NCBI RefSeq assembly: GCF_007993065.1
Contig: NZ_VOPL01000001.1
Coordinates: forward strand, 310,001 to 374,000
Direction of reading: 5' to 3'
DNA: 64,000 nucleotides
DNA from: Paracoccus aurantiacus
Lineage (GTDB): Bacteria > Pseudomonadota > Alphaproteobacteria > Rhodobacterales > Rhodobacteraceae
The position numbers were made by a program, and so were the translations under genes. Positions 29,875-42,039 of this stretch are shown piece by piece. Within the stretch, counting starts at the first letter, position 1. Each line of letters begins with the position of its first letter. Below the pieces are notes generated by a model. It had not been told where the DNA came from. It did not search any database and worked only from the letters and a program-made list of their open reading frames with translations.

Positions 29875-29890
29875 CGGCGAAATATCGCCG
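29875..29890. other. Perfect 6-bp inverted repeat between ssb and the lytic transglycosylase
   Basis: CGGCGA and TCGCCG flank AATA in the divergent gap. It could be an operator or a short leader hairpin; no matching second copy was found, so no role is assigned. Confidence 0.3.
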
Positions 29891-29948
29891 ATGAAGTCCG
29901 GCGAGGGAACCGGATTGCAAAGCGACTGGCGATGTTAACGATTTCGCG

Positions 29949-29954
29949 TATAGT
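29949..29954 (+). promoter_or_regulatory. Candidate -10 box of the lytic transglycosylase gene
   Basis: TATAGT lies 33 bases before the ATG at 29987. A transcript starting about 7 bases downstream would begin after the ATG at 29957, which supports 29987 as the start. The -35 region is poor. Confidence 0.35.
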
Positions 29955-29986
29955 CAATGCAAAATAACAAGGCACAGGTTAGGGAC

Positions 29987-30643
29987 ATGATCGGCAGCAC
30001 TTTGAAAAAGCTTGGCTTTGCCATGAAAGTCGGGGTGGTCCTGGCCTTTGTCGGCAGCGCTTACTCCGCAACTCCCGTTGCTGCCGAAGGGCTGAACCTC
30101 AAGCGCGTGACAGAGCGTAACCGCGCCGCGCAGTTCAGCCGCCAGAAGCAGCTTATGGATTCGCGTCTGGCAAGCCAGTACCAGCAATCGAAGCGTCTGC
30201 GCCCGACGGGCCGTCAGGTTGTGAACGTGACGACGATCGAACTGTCGCCTACCGTGTCCACCAAGGCCTATTCGGGCCGCAATTCAGCCTATATCCCGCA
30301 TGCGCAGGCGATGGCGAAGAAATACGGCATCCCCGAGTCGTTGTTCCTGCGTCTGGTCAATCAGGAATCGCGCTGGAATCCGAACGCGCGGTCGCACAAG
30401 GGCGCGATGGGTCTGGCGCAGTTGATGCCGGGGACCGCTGCCAAGCTGGGCGTGAACCCGCGTGATCCGGTCCAGAACCTTGAAGGCGGCGCGCGTTATC
30501 TGCGCATGATGTACAACCAGTTTGGCGACTGGCGGCTTGCGCTTGCTGCCTATAATGCCGGTCCCGGTGCGGTGCAGAAATATGGCGGCATCCCGCCCTA
30601 TCGCGAAACCCGCAACTATGTGCGCATCATCGCAGGCGGCTGA
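29987..30643 (+). CDS. Lytic transglycosylase, SLT domain
   Basis: 218 residues from the ATG at 29987, with AGG eight bases upstream; an earlier ATG at 29957 lies too close to the likely promoter. A signal peptide (VGVVLAFVGSAYSATPVAA) is followed by a polar stretch and a C-terminal SLT domain from about residue 95. The catalytic Glu is in VNQESRWNP; KGAMGLAQLMPGTA, NLEGGARYL and LALAAYNAGPGAV are the family signatures. It cleaves peptidoglycan glycan strands in the periplasm. Its target (wall turnover or a secretion machine) is unknown because the gene stands alone. Confidence 0.9.
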   Translation: MIGSTLKKLGFAMKVGVVLAFVGSAYSATPVAAEGLNLKRVTERNRAAQFSRQKQLMDSRLASQYQQSKRLRPTGRQVVNVTTIELSPTVSTKAYSGRNSAYIPHAQAMAKKYGIPESLFLRLVNQESRWNPNARSHKGAMGLAQLMPGTAAKLGVNPRDPVQNLEGGARYLRMMYNQFGDWRLALAAYNAGPGAVQKYGGIPPYRETRNYVRIIAGG

Positions 30644-30670
30644 CGCGCCACAACCCGGAACGGAATCAAG

Positions 30671-30690
30671 AAGGGGCCTCGCGGCCCCTT
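30671..30690. terminator. Bidirectional terminator
   Basis: A perfect 8-bp stem AAGGGGCC / GGCCCCTT with loop TCGC follows the lytic transglycosylase and lies 25 bases from the end of the convergent SYLF gene. TTG follows on the forward strand and a TTCTTG run on the reverse. Confidence 0.75.
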
Positions 30691-30714
30691 TTGCATTTCC
30701 GCTGCAGGATGGCT

Positions 30715-31302
30715 TCAGCGTGCCGCAATCGCCGAGGGGATGATGCGGGTATATTTCGTGCCTTCGATCGCGGCGCCGGCCATGATGCCGGTCTGGCCGA
30801 AGATCATGGCGACGACCGGGTGCCCGCGGGTCACGGTATCGGTGCCGAAGGTCATGCCTTCTTCGGGAAGTGCATAGAAGGCACCTGCACCCGCGACCCA
30901 GCCTGGTGCGGCGCGAAAGCCCGCAAGGGCCTGATCGGTCTGGAACACAAGCACATGCGCGAACTGGCGCGCCCCGGCCTGAAACCCGATCGAGGCCTGC
31001 GCGGCAGAGTAATAATCCACTGTCTTGCCGCCGACCCGCAGCGCGCCTTCACCATAGGAACCACCGACGCCAAGCCCGGCTTGCGTCATGACCGGCATGA
31101 CCAGAACGCCCTTCGCATTATCGACAAGCGCCCGCGCATTCGGATATTTCGCAAAAAGCTCGTTCAGTGTCGCGTTAACGCGCCCTTCCAGTGTCGCCGT
31201 CGCATTCGTCGCCAAGCCGTTATTGCACGCCGCAAGCGTCAATACCGCTGCGCCAGCAACAAACCCTCTGCGCGTCAAAACCTTGTGGTGTCCCATGCCC
31301 AT
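30715..31302 (-). CDS. SYLF/YSC84-domain lipoprotein
   Basis: 195 residues. The N-terminus has a twin-arginine-like motif (TRRGFVAG), a hydrophobic stretch and a lipobox LAAC, so it should be exported and lipidated, possibly through Tat. The mature part has the YSC84/SYLF pattern (AKGVLVMPVMTQAGLGVGGSYG, then SIGFQAGAR and GAGAFYALPEEG). In eukaryotes this fold binds lipids; bacterial members have no settled role. It lies alone between the lytic transglycosylase and hemB. Confidence 0.82.
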   Translation of the reverse strand: MGMGHHKVLTRRGFVAGAAVLTLAACNNGLATNATATLEGRVNATLNELFAKYPNARALVDNAKGVLVMPVMTQAGLGVGGSYGEGALRVGGKTVDYYSAAQASIGFQAGARQFAHVLVFQTDQALAGFRAAPGWVAGAGAFYALPEEGMTFGTDTVTRGHPVVAMIFGQTGIMAGAAIEGTKYTRIIPSAIAAR

Positions 31303-31342
31303 ACCCCCATCATTTTGCGTTATTTTAGCCGGATTTGCGTTC

Positions 31343-32341
31343 TCAGGCTAGGGCTTGCGCGACCTCCGGCGCGAAATAGGTCAGGATTCCGTCGCATCCC
31401 GCGCGCCGGAACGCCAGAAGGCTTTCCATCACCACATCGCGCGACAGCCAGCCGTTGCGCACCGCGCCTTCGATCATCGCGTATTCGCCGCTGACCTGAT
31501 AGGCGAAGGTCGGTGCGCCGAAGCGGTCACGAACTTCACGGCAGATGTCGAGGTAAGGCATGCCCGGCTTGACCATCACCATATCCGCGCCTTCCGACAG
31601 ATCGCGGGCGACGCAGCGCAGCGCCTCCTCGCGGTTGGCAGGATTGACCTGATAGGTCTTCTTGTCCCCGATCAGCCGCCCCGATGCCCCGACCGCATCA
31701 CGGAACGGGCCGTAGAAGCCCGAGGCGAATTTCGCGGCATAGGACATGATCGCGACGCCCTGATGCCCATGCTGTTCGAGTGCGGCGCGGATCGCACCGA
31801 TGCGACCGTCCATCATGTCCGACGGCCCGAGGATATCGGCCCCGGCTTCCGCCTGAACAAGCGCCATGCGCACCAGGCATTCGACCGTTTCGTCATTGAC
31901 GATCTCGCCGTTGCGAACGATTCCGTCATGGCCATTCGCGTTATAGGGGTCGAGCGCGATGTCGGTCATCACGACCATCTCCGGCACGGCCTCCTTGATT
32001 GCCCGGATCGCCTGATTGCCGATGTTTTCAGGGTCCCATGCGCGTTCGCAGCTTTCCGTGCGAAGCGCTTGATCGGAATGGGGAAAGACGCAGATCGCCG
32101 GGATGTTAAGACCTGCGGCATGTTCCGCTGCGGCCCTGACGCCATCGACCGTATAGCGACGCACACCGGGCATGGAGGCGATGTCGCAATCGGCGCCTTC
32201 GACTTCGGTCACGAAGACGGGCCAGATCAGGTTCGCGGCCGAAATCGTGGTTTCGGTCAGCATGTCGCGCAGCAGCGGGCTGCGGCGCAGGCGGCGCAGA
32301 CGCGTCTGCGGGAATGGCGCAATAATCGGATTGGCGGGCAT
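31343..32341 (-). CDS. hemB: Delta-aminolevulinic acid dehydratase (porphobilinogen synthase)
   Basis: 332 residues from the ATG at 32341. The start region (NPIIAPFPQTRLRRLRRSPLLRDML) is typical; its RRLRR core stands out. Active-site Lys residues are in MSYAAKFASGFYGPFRDA and MVKPGMPYLD. The metal region reads VFVTEVEGAD and CERAWDPE and does not hold the classical three-Cys zinc cluster, pointing to the Mg-dependent type found in this group. The enzyme joins two aminolevulinate molecules for heme and bacteriochlorophyll synthesis. Confidence 0.94.
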   Translation of the reverse strand: MPANPIIAPFPQTRLRRLRRSPLLRDMLTETTISAANLIWPVFVTEVEGADCDIASMPGVRRYTVDGVRAAAEHAAGLNIPAICVFPHSDQALRTESCERAWDPENIGNQAIRAIKEAVPEMVVMTDIALDPYNANGHDGIVRNGEIVNDETVECLVRMALVQAEAGADILGPSDMMDGRIGAIRAALEQHGHQGVAIMSYAAKFASGFYGPFRDAVGASGRLIGDKKTYQVNPANREEALRCVARDLSEGADMVMVKPGMPYLDICREVRDRFGAPTFAYQVSGEYAMIEGAVRNGWLSRDVVMESLLAFRRAGCDGILTYFAPEVAQALA

Positions 32342-32413
32342 GGCTTTCGGCTTTTCCTTGTTTTGCGCCTGTTCTAATGTCGCCGTCGCGCCACGACAAG
32401 CAGGCAAGCCCGC

Positions 32414-32983
32414 GTGTTTCTTACCGACATCATCTCTATCCTCGACGCCCGTTCCTTTTCGTCGCCCTGGTTCTGGCTGGTCCTCCTGGCGATCTGGTCC
32501 TTTGGCGGCCGTCGGGTGCTGGGTATTCCTGCTGATGTTCTTGCGGATGCGGGCAGTTCGCTGCGTCGCTATCCGTCCGAGGCACGGGCCGAGGTGGTGG
32601 CCCTTCTCGACTGGATGTCGCTTAACGTGCCGCGCTGGCGCATGTCGCCGGGTGTCGGCGCGGCGATAACGGCGCTGATCTGCTTCGTTCTGGCCGTGCT
32701 GATCGTGCTTGGCTTCGGGGCCAATCTTGAAATGGCGCAGGCGATCGTGCTGCTGATGCTACCGCAGGCGATCCTTCTGGTGCTGCGGGTGCGGCTGGCC
32801 GCGCAGCTTTACTGGGTTCTTGAAGCGGCAGAACTGGGCCAGCCCGTGCCTGAAGCCGCGACCGAGGCGCTGCGCCGCATCAACCGTTATCGCGTGCTTC
32901 AGATGGCGATTTCGCTTGTTGCGGTAATTCTGGCAGCATTCTGGGCGACGCGCTGGATCGTGCTTCATCCGCATGGCGTCTGA
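32414..32983 (+). CDS. Membrane protein of unknown function
   Basis: 189 residues from a GTG start. Four hydrophobic segments are visible: near residues 18-30, 82-104, 107-122 and 160-180 (WFWLVLLAIWSF, LICFVLAVLIVLGFG, IVLLMLPQAILLVLRV, MAISLVAVILAAFWA). Charged loops lie between them. It is divergent from hemB and 44 bases before mfd, which it may share a transcript with. No family is recognised. Confidence 0.62.
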   Translation: MFLTDIISILDARSFSSPWFWLVLLAIWSFGGRRVLGIPADVLADAGSSLRRYPSEARAEVVALLDWMSLNVPRWRMSPGVGAAITALICFVLAVLIVLGFGANLEMAQAIVLLMLPQAILLVLRVRLAAQLYWVLEAAELGQPVPEAATEALRRINRYRVLQMAISLVAVILAAFWATRWIVLHPHGV

Positions 32984-33027
32984 CCCTGCGGCCTTGACCC
33001 CGCCGCACGCGCCGTTATCTGGACGAC

Positions 33028-36462
<3,435 letters not shown>

Positions 36463-36487
36463 CCGTCGCGGAGGGCCGGGCCGACGC

Positions 36488-37516
36488 TCAGGATGCGCCT
36501 TGCCCCCGTGGTGCGAAACCCTGCCGAAGCGAGCCGCGCGCGCTCAGATGCGGTTGCAGGATCAGCGCGTCGGGGTTGTCGTGCCCGCTGTCTGACAGCA
36601 GCCATTCCACCGACTGTCTTGCGATTTCATCGACGGGCTGACGGAAGGTGGTCAGGTCGTATCCTTCCCAACCGGCCTGCGGGATGTCGTCGAAGCCGAT
36701 GATCGACAGCGCGTCGGGAATGCGGATGCCAAGACGCCAGCGCGCGGCGTCCATGATACCGCAGGCCATCAGGTCGGTGGTGCAGAATATCCCGTCCGGT
36801 CGGTCGGGGCCCGTAAGCAGTGCCATACCAAGCTCCAGTCCGGTCTCATAAGATGTCGCGCCAAGCCGTTTCTCGACCCAGTCGATGCGGGCTTCGGCTG
36901 CGGCGGCGCGAAAGCCGGTCTCGCGCCCGAGAAGGCTGGGCGTCCCGGTCAGCGAGCTTGCGAGCGCCAGCCGCCGGCACCCCGCCGCGCGCAGCAACGA
37001 CACGGCCCGGCGACCGGCTTCCTCATCCGGCAGCCGAACGATCAGCGAGCCGGGATGCTGCCCCTCGCGATTGATGAGGACCAGCCGCATGCCGTTGCGC
37101 TGGCAGGTCTCGGCAAGCGAGCGTGCAGGCATTCCCGACAGGAAGATCGCCGCATCGGTCCGATAGCTGATCGCCTGGCGAAGCGCTGTTTCGACGCTTT
37201 CATCCGACCGATCGGTGTTGATGACAAGCGCCACCTTTCCCGCCTTTTGCAGCGCTGATGTCAGCGCCGCCAGAAGCTGCGCCCGGTAAGGCGTCGCGAT
37301 TTCCGCGCTGATCAGCGCGACGATGCCGGATTCGTTGCGGATCAGCCCGCTGGCAAGGCGGTTAACCTGATAGCCAAGCGTGTCGGCTGCCTTCAGGATC
37401 CGGGCGCGGGTTTCGGGCGAGATGCTGGCGCCGGGGGTAAAACAGCGAGACACCGCGGCGCGAGACACCCCGGCAAGTTCGGCGACATCCTTGGCGCTGG
37501 CTGGTGTGCGGGGCAT
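36488..37516 (-). CDS. LacI family repressor
   Basis: 342 residues from the ATG at 37516, which starts the helix-turn-helix at once (AKDVAELAGVSRAAVSRCF). The hinge helix region (YQVNRLASGL) and a periplasmic-binding-protein-like effector domain follow (IGFDDIPQAGWEGYDLTTFRQP near the C-terminus). It is divergent from the AfuABC-like operon. Two near-identical 15-bp elements in the gap are its probable operators. The effector is probably a sugar or sugar phosphate, judged from the target operon only. Confidence 0.9.
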   Translation of the reverse strand: MPRTPASAKDVAELAGVSRAAVSRCFTPGASISPETRARILKAADTLGYQVNRLASGLIRNESGIVALISAEIATPYRAQLLAALTSALQKAGKVALVINTDRSDESVETALRQAISYRTDAAIFLSGMPARSLAETCQRNGMRLVLINREGQHPGSLIVRLPDEEAGRRAVSLLRAAGCRRLALASSLTGTPSLLGRETGFRAAAAEARIDWVEKRLGATSYETGLELGMALLTGPDRPDGIFCTTDLMACGIMDAARWRLGIRIPDALSIIGFDDIPQAGWEGYDLTTFRQPVDEIARQSVEWLLSDSGHDNPDALILQPHLSARGSLRQGFAPRGQGAS

Positions 37517-37541
37517 CTGGCGATCCTTGAGGTCTGACTGT

Positions 37542-37556
37542 TGCACAGCATTGCAC
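37542..37556. promoter_or_regulatory. Candidate LacI-type operator 1
   Basis: TGCACAGCATTGCAC, 25 bases upstream of the lacI-type start. With its flanks it forms an 18-base imperfect dyad (TTG..CA....TG..CAA). The same 15-mer with one base changed recurs at 37639. The placement fits autoregulation of the repressor. Confidence 0.6.
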
Positions 37557-37606
37557 AAAACGATGCGAGAAACTGACATTTTGCGGAATAAGACCACAAA
37601 AATCCG

Positions 37607-37612
37607 TTGACA
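37607..37612 (+). promoter_or_regulatory. Candidate -35 box of the AfuABC-like operon
   Basis: A perfect TTGACA lies between the two operator-like elements. The -10 is not clear; candidates lie at about 37626-37639, immediately before operator 2. Confidence 0.4.
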
Positions 37613-37638
37613 CAAAGCCGATTCGCATTGGAACCTGA

Positions 37639-37653
37639 TGCACAGCTTTGCAC
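37639..37653. promoter_or_regulatory. Candidate LacI-type operator 2
   Basis: TGCACAGCTTTGCAC, 37 bases before the binding-protein start and differing from operator 1 at one position. It is placed just downstream of the likely promoter, where a bound repressor would block transcription. Confidence 0.6.
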
Positions 37654-37689
37654 CCGGTTGCTCAGGGTGGGGGTTAAGGGAGGATTACG

Positions 37690-38718
37690 ATGAACATCAA
37701 GAATGCCGCAATCGCGGCAGGCGCGGTCATGGGTATGCCGGTTTTTGCTGCCGGTGCTGCCGAACTGAACCTGATCTGCTCTGCCGACGTGGTGATCTGC
37801 GAAAAGCTGGTCACGGAATTCGAAGCGGGTCATCCGGACATCAATGTGAACATGGTTCGCCTGTCCTCGGGCGAGGCCTATGCCAAGATCCGCGCAGAAG
37901 GCCGCAACCCGCAGACTGACCTGTGGTGGGGCGGCACCGGCGACCCGCATCTGCAGGCGGCGCATGACGAACTGACCGCCGTTTATGAATCCCCGATGCT
38001 GGGCGAATTGCAGGATTGGGCGGTCGAACAGGCAGATGTGTCGGGTCACCGCACGGTCGGGGTTTACAGCGGCGCGCTCGGCTGGGGCTATAACACCCAG
38101 ATCTTCGAACAGAAGGGCCTGGAAGCCCCGGCCTGCTGGGCTGACCTGCTGAACGAGGGCCTGAAGGGCGAGATCCAGATCGCCGATCCGAACTCATCTG
38201 GCACAGCCTATACGACGCTGGCGACGCTGGTGCAGCTGATGGGAGAGGATGAGGCGTTCGAATACCTCAAGGGCCTGAACGCCAATGTCGCGCAATATAC
38301 CAAGTCGGGCTCGGCCCCGGTGAAGGCTGCGGCGCGCGGCGAAACCGGGCTGGGCATCGTCTTCATGCATGACGCCGTGTCGCAATCTGTCGAGGGCTTC
38401 CCAATCGCGGTCGTGGCGCCTTGCGAAGGCACCGGCTACGAGGTCGGGTCGATGTCGCTGATCGAAGGCGCGCAGAACCCGGACGAGGCGAAGGTCTTCT
38501 ATGACTGGGTGCTGACAGCGGACGCGCAGAACCTGATGCCCGAAGCGGGTTCGTTCCAGATCCCGTCGAACAAGTCGGCGAAGGTATCGGACAAGGTGCC
38601 GGATATCAGCCAGATCAAACTGATCGATTATGATTTCGCCGAATATGGCTCGGCCGACCGCCGCAAGGAATTGCTGGCGCGTTGGGACGCGGAAATTGGC
38701 GGCCGCGCTGCCGAATAA
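37690..38718 (+). CDS. AfuA-like periplasmic binding protein (probable sugar-phosphate importer)
   Basis: 342 residues with a Sec signal peptide (cleavage after about residue 24). The fold is that of 'iron(III)' family 1 binding proteins, but the paired Tyr ligands of ferric binders are not evident. The segment IVFMHD followed 23 residues later by the Glu of GYEVG matches the spacing I remember for the sugar-phosphate contacts of Actinobacillus AfuA (His-Asp and Glu); this recollection is unchecked. CSADVVICEKLV holds two Cys near the N-terminus. The LacI regulator and phosphatase neighbours favour a phosphorylated sugar over iron. Confidence 0.85.
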   Translation: MNIKNAAIAAGAVMGMPVFAAGAAELNLICSADVVICEKLVTEFEAGHPDINVNMVRLSSGEAYAKIRAEGRNPQTDLWWGGTGDPHLQAAHDELTAVYESPMLGELQDWAVEQADVSGHRTVGVYSGALGWGYNTQIFEQKGLEAPACWADLLNEGLKGEIQIADPNSSGTAYTTLATLVQLMGEDEAFEYLKGLNANVAQYTKSGSAPVKAAARGETGLGIVFMHDAVSQSVEGFPIAVVAPCEGTGYEVGSMSLIEGAQNPDEAKVFYDWVLTADAQNLMPEAGSFQIPSNKSAKVSDKVPDISQIKLIDYDFAEYGSADRRKELLARWDAEIGGRAAE

Positions 38719-38730
38719 CGGCCGGGCTTG

Positions 38731-38757
38731 CCGGGGCAGCATGAGGGGCTGCCCCGG
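38731..38757 (+). other. Intercistronic stem-loop after the binding-protein gene
   Basis: A perfect 10-bp stem CCGGGGCAGC / GCTGCCCCGG with a 7-base loop, followed by TCCTTTC. It lies in the 69-base gap between the binding protein and permease genes. Such hairpins commonly end part of the transcripts or protect the 3' end, so that the binding protein is made in excess over the membrane parts. Confidence 0.6.
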
Positions 38758-38787
38758 TCCTTTCTGACCAGATGACGGGTGGCGTGG

Positions 38788-40983
38788 ATGAACGCTGACA
38801 ACAGGCGGCTTGACTGGATCCTTGGCGGCGCGATTTTGGCGCTGCTGATCCTGCCCTGGTATCGCATCCGCGCAGGCTTTTTCAGCTTCGATTGGCTGGG
38901 CGATTTTCTGTCCGAGCCCGATCTGTGGCCCGGTTTGGTTCAGGCGCTGATGGGGCGCTGGCAGCTTTGGCCGATCATCCTGTTGGCCGCCGCCGCCCTG
39001 TATCTGCGTATTCGCGTGCCATCCAGTGCGGGTCGCGGTCGCGCGATGGTCTGGATCGGCGCTTTGGGTCTGATCTGGCTGGCGGCCGAGGGGCTGTCAG
39101 TCGGCACCCGCGGCTGGAACTGGGGCCTGCTGGAAGCCAGTTTCGGCGAGGTCGATGGCCAGCCCGCCTTCGGTGCGGGCGCGGTCATCCTGTCGCTGTT
39201 TTTCACCTGCATGATCTCCTTTGGCGCGGCCGAACGCGGCGCGTTGAAGGGCGATGCCTTCGTGCTCACCTCGATTGCGCTGCTGATTCTGCTGGTCGGC
39301 ACCTTCGTTTTCTACCCGATCCTGTCGATCTTCACCGGCGCGTTTCAGGATTTCGACGGTTCATTCACGACCGAGGGCGTGCGCCGCAATATCGCGGACC
39401 CGAAGATATGGAGCCTTGGCTGCCTGACCGGCGGTGCCTGCGGCGTCGCGTGGCGCACCTTCTTTCTGGCCATCTGCACGGCCACGGCCACAACCCTTCT
39501 GGGCCTCGCCTTCGCGCTTGTCGCCACCCGCACCCGCTTTCCCTTCAAGAAAAGCCTGCGCCTGCTGACCGTCCTGCCGATCATCACGCCGCCTTTCGTG
39601 GTGGGCCTTGCGCTGATCATGCTGCTGGGGCGACAGGGCACGCTGACGCAGGCGATCTATGCGGTGACGGGGATCGAGCTTGGACGCTGGATCTATGGGC
39701 TGACCGGCATCTGGCTGGCGCAGGTGCTCAGCTTCACGCCGATCTCGTTTCTGGTGCTGATCGGCGTCGTCGAAGGCGTCAGCCCCTCGATGGAGGAAGC
39801 CAGCCAAACCCTGCGCGCCGGGCGCTGGCGGACCTTCCGCAAGGTTTCGCTGCCCCTGATGGCGCCGGGTCTGGCGAATGCCTTCCTGATCGGCTTCATC
39901 GAAAGCATGGCCGATTTCGGCAACCCGCTGGTGCTGGGCGGATCGGGCGGGGTGCTGTCGACGGAAATCTTCTTCTCGGTCGTGGGTGCGCAGAACGACC
40001 CGTCGCGCGCGGCGGTGCTGGCGGCGGTGCTGCTGTTCTTCACCCTGTCCGCTTTCATCGCGCAGCGCGTCTGGCTGTCGGGCCGCAGCTTTGCCACTGT
40101 CGGCGGCAAGGGCGATGGCGGCACCCATGCGCAACTGCCCGCCCGCGTCGCATGGCCGGTGATCGGCGTTGTATCAGCGTGGAGCCTGTTTACCATCATC
40201 GTCTATGCGATGATCCTGTTCGGCGGCTTCGTGAAGCTGTGGGGGCTGGATCACTCGCTGACGCTGGAACATTACGTCCGCGCCTTCGGCATCACATTCG
40301 ATGGCGGCATCCGCTGGACCGGCGTGGCATGGAACAGCTTCTGGACCACCATGACCATCGCCCTGATCGCGGCACCGCTGACGGCGGCGGTGGGGCTGCT
40401 GACCGGCTGGCTGATTTCGCGCCAGAAATTCCCCGGCAAGGCTGTGTTTGAATTCGTGCTGATGATGAGCTTCGCGATCCCCGGCACGGTCATCGGCATC
40501 AGCTATATCATGGCCTTTAACCTGCCGCCGATCCAGATGACCGGCACCGCGCTGATCCTGATCGTCTGCTTCGTCTTCCGCAACATGCCGGTCGGCGTGC
40601 GCGGCAGCGTCGCGGCCATGGCGCAGCTTGACGGCAGCCTGGACGAGGCATCGCTGACCCTTGGCGCGGGTTCCGGGCGCACCCTTCGCCGGGTGATCCT
40701 GCCGCTTCTGCGCCCCGCGATCATGGCGGCGCTGGTTTACAGCTTCGTGCGCGCGATCACCTCGATTTCGGCGGTCATCTTTCTTGTTTCGGCAAAATAC
40801 AACATGGCCACCGCCTATATCGTCGGTCTGGTCGAGAACGGGCAATATGGCGTGGCCATCGCCTATTCCTCGGTCCTGATCCTTGTGATGATAACCGTGA
40901 TCGGCGGCTTCCAGCTTCTGGTGGGCGAGCGCAGGTTGCGCCGCCGCCCCGTCCCACCCGCCGCGAAGGAGGCGACCGTTTGA
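38788..40983 (+). CDS. AfuB-like fused ABC permease
   Basis: 731 residues from the ATG at 38788 (a GTG three codons earlier is possible). It has an N-terminal block of about four helices, then two permease domains in tandem, each with an EAA-type loop (EEASQTLRAG and DEASLTLGAG) that docks on the ATPase. The double-domain layout with an extra N-terminal membrane block is that of AfuB/FbpB-type permeases. It acts in the inner membrane as both halves of the channel. The stop overlaps the ATPase start. Confidence 0.88.
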   Translation: MNADNRRLDWILGGAILALLILPWYRIRAGFFSFDWLGDFLSEPDLWPGLVQALMGRWQLWPIILLAAAALYLRIRVPSSAGRGRAMVWIGALGLIWLAAEGLSVGTRGWNWGLLEASFGEVDGQPAFGAGAVILSLFFTCMISFGAAERGALKGDAFVLTSIALLILLVGTFVFYPILSIFTGAFQDFDGSFTTEGVRRNIADPKIWSLGCLTGGACGVAWRTFFLAICTATATTLLGLAFALVATRTRFPFKKSLRLLTVLPIITPPFVVGLALIMLLGRQGTLTQAIYAVTGIELGRWIYGLTGIWLAQVLSFTPISFLVLIGVVEGVSPSMEEASQTLRAGRWRTFRKVSLPLMAPGLANAFLIGFIESMADFGNPLVLGGSGGVLSTEIFFSVVGAQNDPSRAAVLAAVLLFFTLSAFIAQRVWLSGRSFATVGGKGDGGTHAQLPARVAWPVIGVVSAWSLFTIIVYAMILFGGFVKLWGLDHSLTLEHYVRAFGITFDGGIRWTGVAWNSFWTTMTIALIAAPLTAAVGLLTGWLISRQKFPGKAVFEFVLMMSFAIPGTVIGISYIMAFNLPPIQMTGTALILIVCFVFRNMPVGVRGSVAAMAQLDGSLDEASLTLGAGSGRTLRRVILPLLRPAIMAALVYSFVRAITSISAVIFLVSAKYNMATAYIVGLVENGQYGVAIAYSSVLILVMITVIGGFQLLVGERRLRRRPVPPAAKEATV

Positions 40984-42035
40984 CCAATCCCCAAAGAGGC
41001 GCGGTCGAATTCCGCGCGGTCCGCAAGGACTATGGCAATTTCACCGCCATTCCGCAGCTGAACCTGTCGATTGAACCGGGCCAGCTTGTCACCCTCCTGG
41101 GGCCGTCAGGCTGCGGCAAGACGACGACGCTGCGGATGCTGGCGGGGCTGGAAACGCCGACCGAAGGCGCGATCCTGATCGGCGGGCAGGACGTGACCCG
41201 GCTGCCGGCGAACCGCCGTGACGTGACGATGGTGTTCCAAAGCTATGCGCTGTTCCCGCATATGACCGTTTTCGACAATATCGCTTACGGTCTGGAATCC
41301 GACGGCATCAAGAAGGCCGAGGCGCGAAAGCTGGCCGAAAATGGCCTCGATCTGGTCGGCCTGTCGGGGCTGGGCGACCGGCTGCCATCGGAACTGTCGG
41401 GCGGCCAGCAGCAGCGCGTTGCGGTCGCCCGCGCGCTGGTGCTGGAACCTCAGGTGCTGCTGCTGGATGAACCCTTGTCGAACCTCGACGCGCGCCTGCG
41501 CCGCCGGGTCAGGACCGAAATCCGCGAATTGCAGCAACGCCTCGGTTTCACCGCCGTCTATGTCACCCATGATCAGGACGAGGCGCTGGCGGTGTCCGAC
41601 CGTATCGTGGTGATGAAGGACGGCCTGATTGCGCAGGACGGCACCCCCCGCGATCTGTATGAATCCCCGGCATCCGAATTCATCGCCGACTTCATCGGCG
41701 AGGCGAATGTCATCGACTGTCAGGTGCTTTCGGTTCAGGGCGATATGGCCCGTATCCGTGCAGGCGGTGCCGAAATCGGCCTGCCCGCGCGCGGCGCCGG
41801 GCCCGGTCCGGCAAAGCTTGCAGTCCGGCCCGGCGCGTTCCGTGTCGCCGAAACCGGCGATGGGCTGGACGGCAAGGTTGCCACCGCCGCCTATCTTGGC
41901 GATCACATCGAATATGAAATCGACAGCGGCGCCGGGCGCCTGTTCGTCGTTGACGACACCAGCACAACCGCGTTCGCCCCCGGCACGCCCGTTCGTCTGC
42001 AATTCCGCGGCGTCGGCGTCGCATTGATCGCCTGA
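40980..42035 (+). CDS. AfuC-like ABC transporter ATPase
   Basis: 351 residues. It starts at a TTG that overlaps the permease stop (TTGA); AAGGAGG lies seven bases upstream and decides this start. Walker A is GPSGCGKTT, the Q-loop is FQSYALFPHM, the signature motif is LSGGQQQRVA and Walker B is LLLDEPLSNLD. A C-terminal TOBE-like regulatory domain covers about 240-351. It powers import through the fused permease. The IMPase-family gene starts five bases later. Confidence 0.92.
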   Translation: MTNPQRGAVEFRAVRKDYGNFTAIPQLNLSIEPGQLVTLLGPSGCGKTTTLRMLAGLETPTEGAILIGGQDVTRLPANRRDVTMVFQSYALFPHMTVFDNIAYGLESDGIKKAEARKLAENGLDLVGLSGLGDRLPSELSGGQQQRVAVARALVLEPQVLLLDEPLSNLDARLRRRVRTEIRELQQRLGFTAVYVTHDQDEALAVSDRIVVMKDGLIAQDGTPRDLYESPASEFIADFIGEANVIDCQVLSVQGDMARIRAGGAEIGLPARGAGPGPAKLAVRPGAFRVAETGDGLDGKVATAAYLGDHIEYEIDSGAGRLFVVDDTSTTAFAPGTPVRLQFRGVGVALIA

Positions 42036-42039
42036 GGAT

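Noticed and set aside
37690..42035. A ferric iron importer
   Set aside because: The usual paired Tyr ligands are not apparent, and the LacI regulator and phosphatase gene do not fit iron control; kept only as a less likely alternative.
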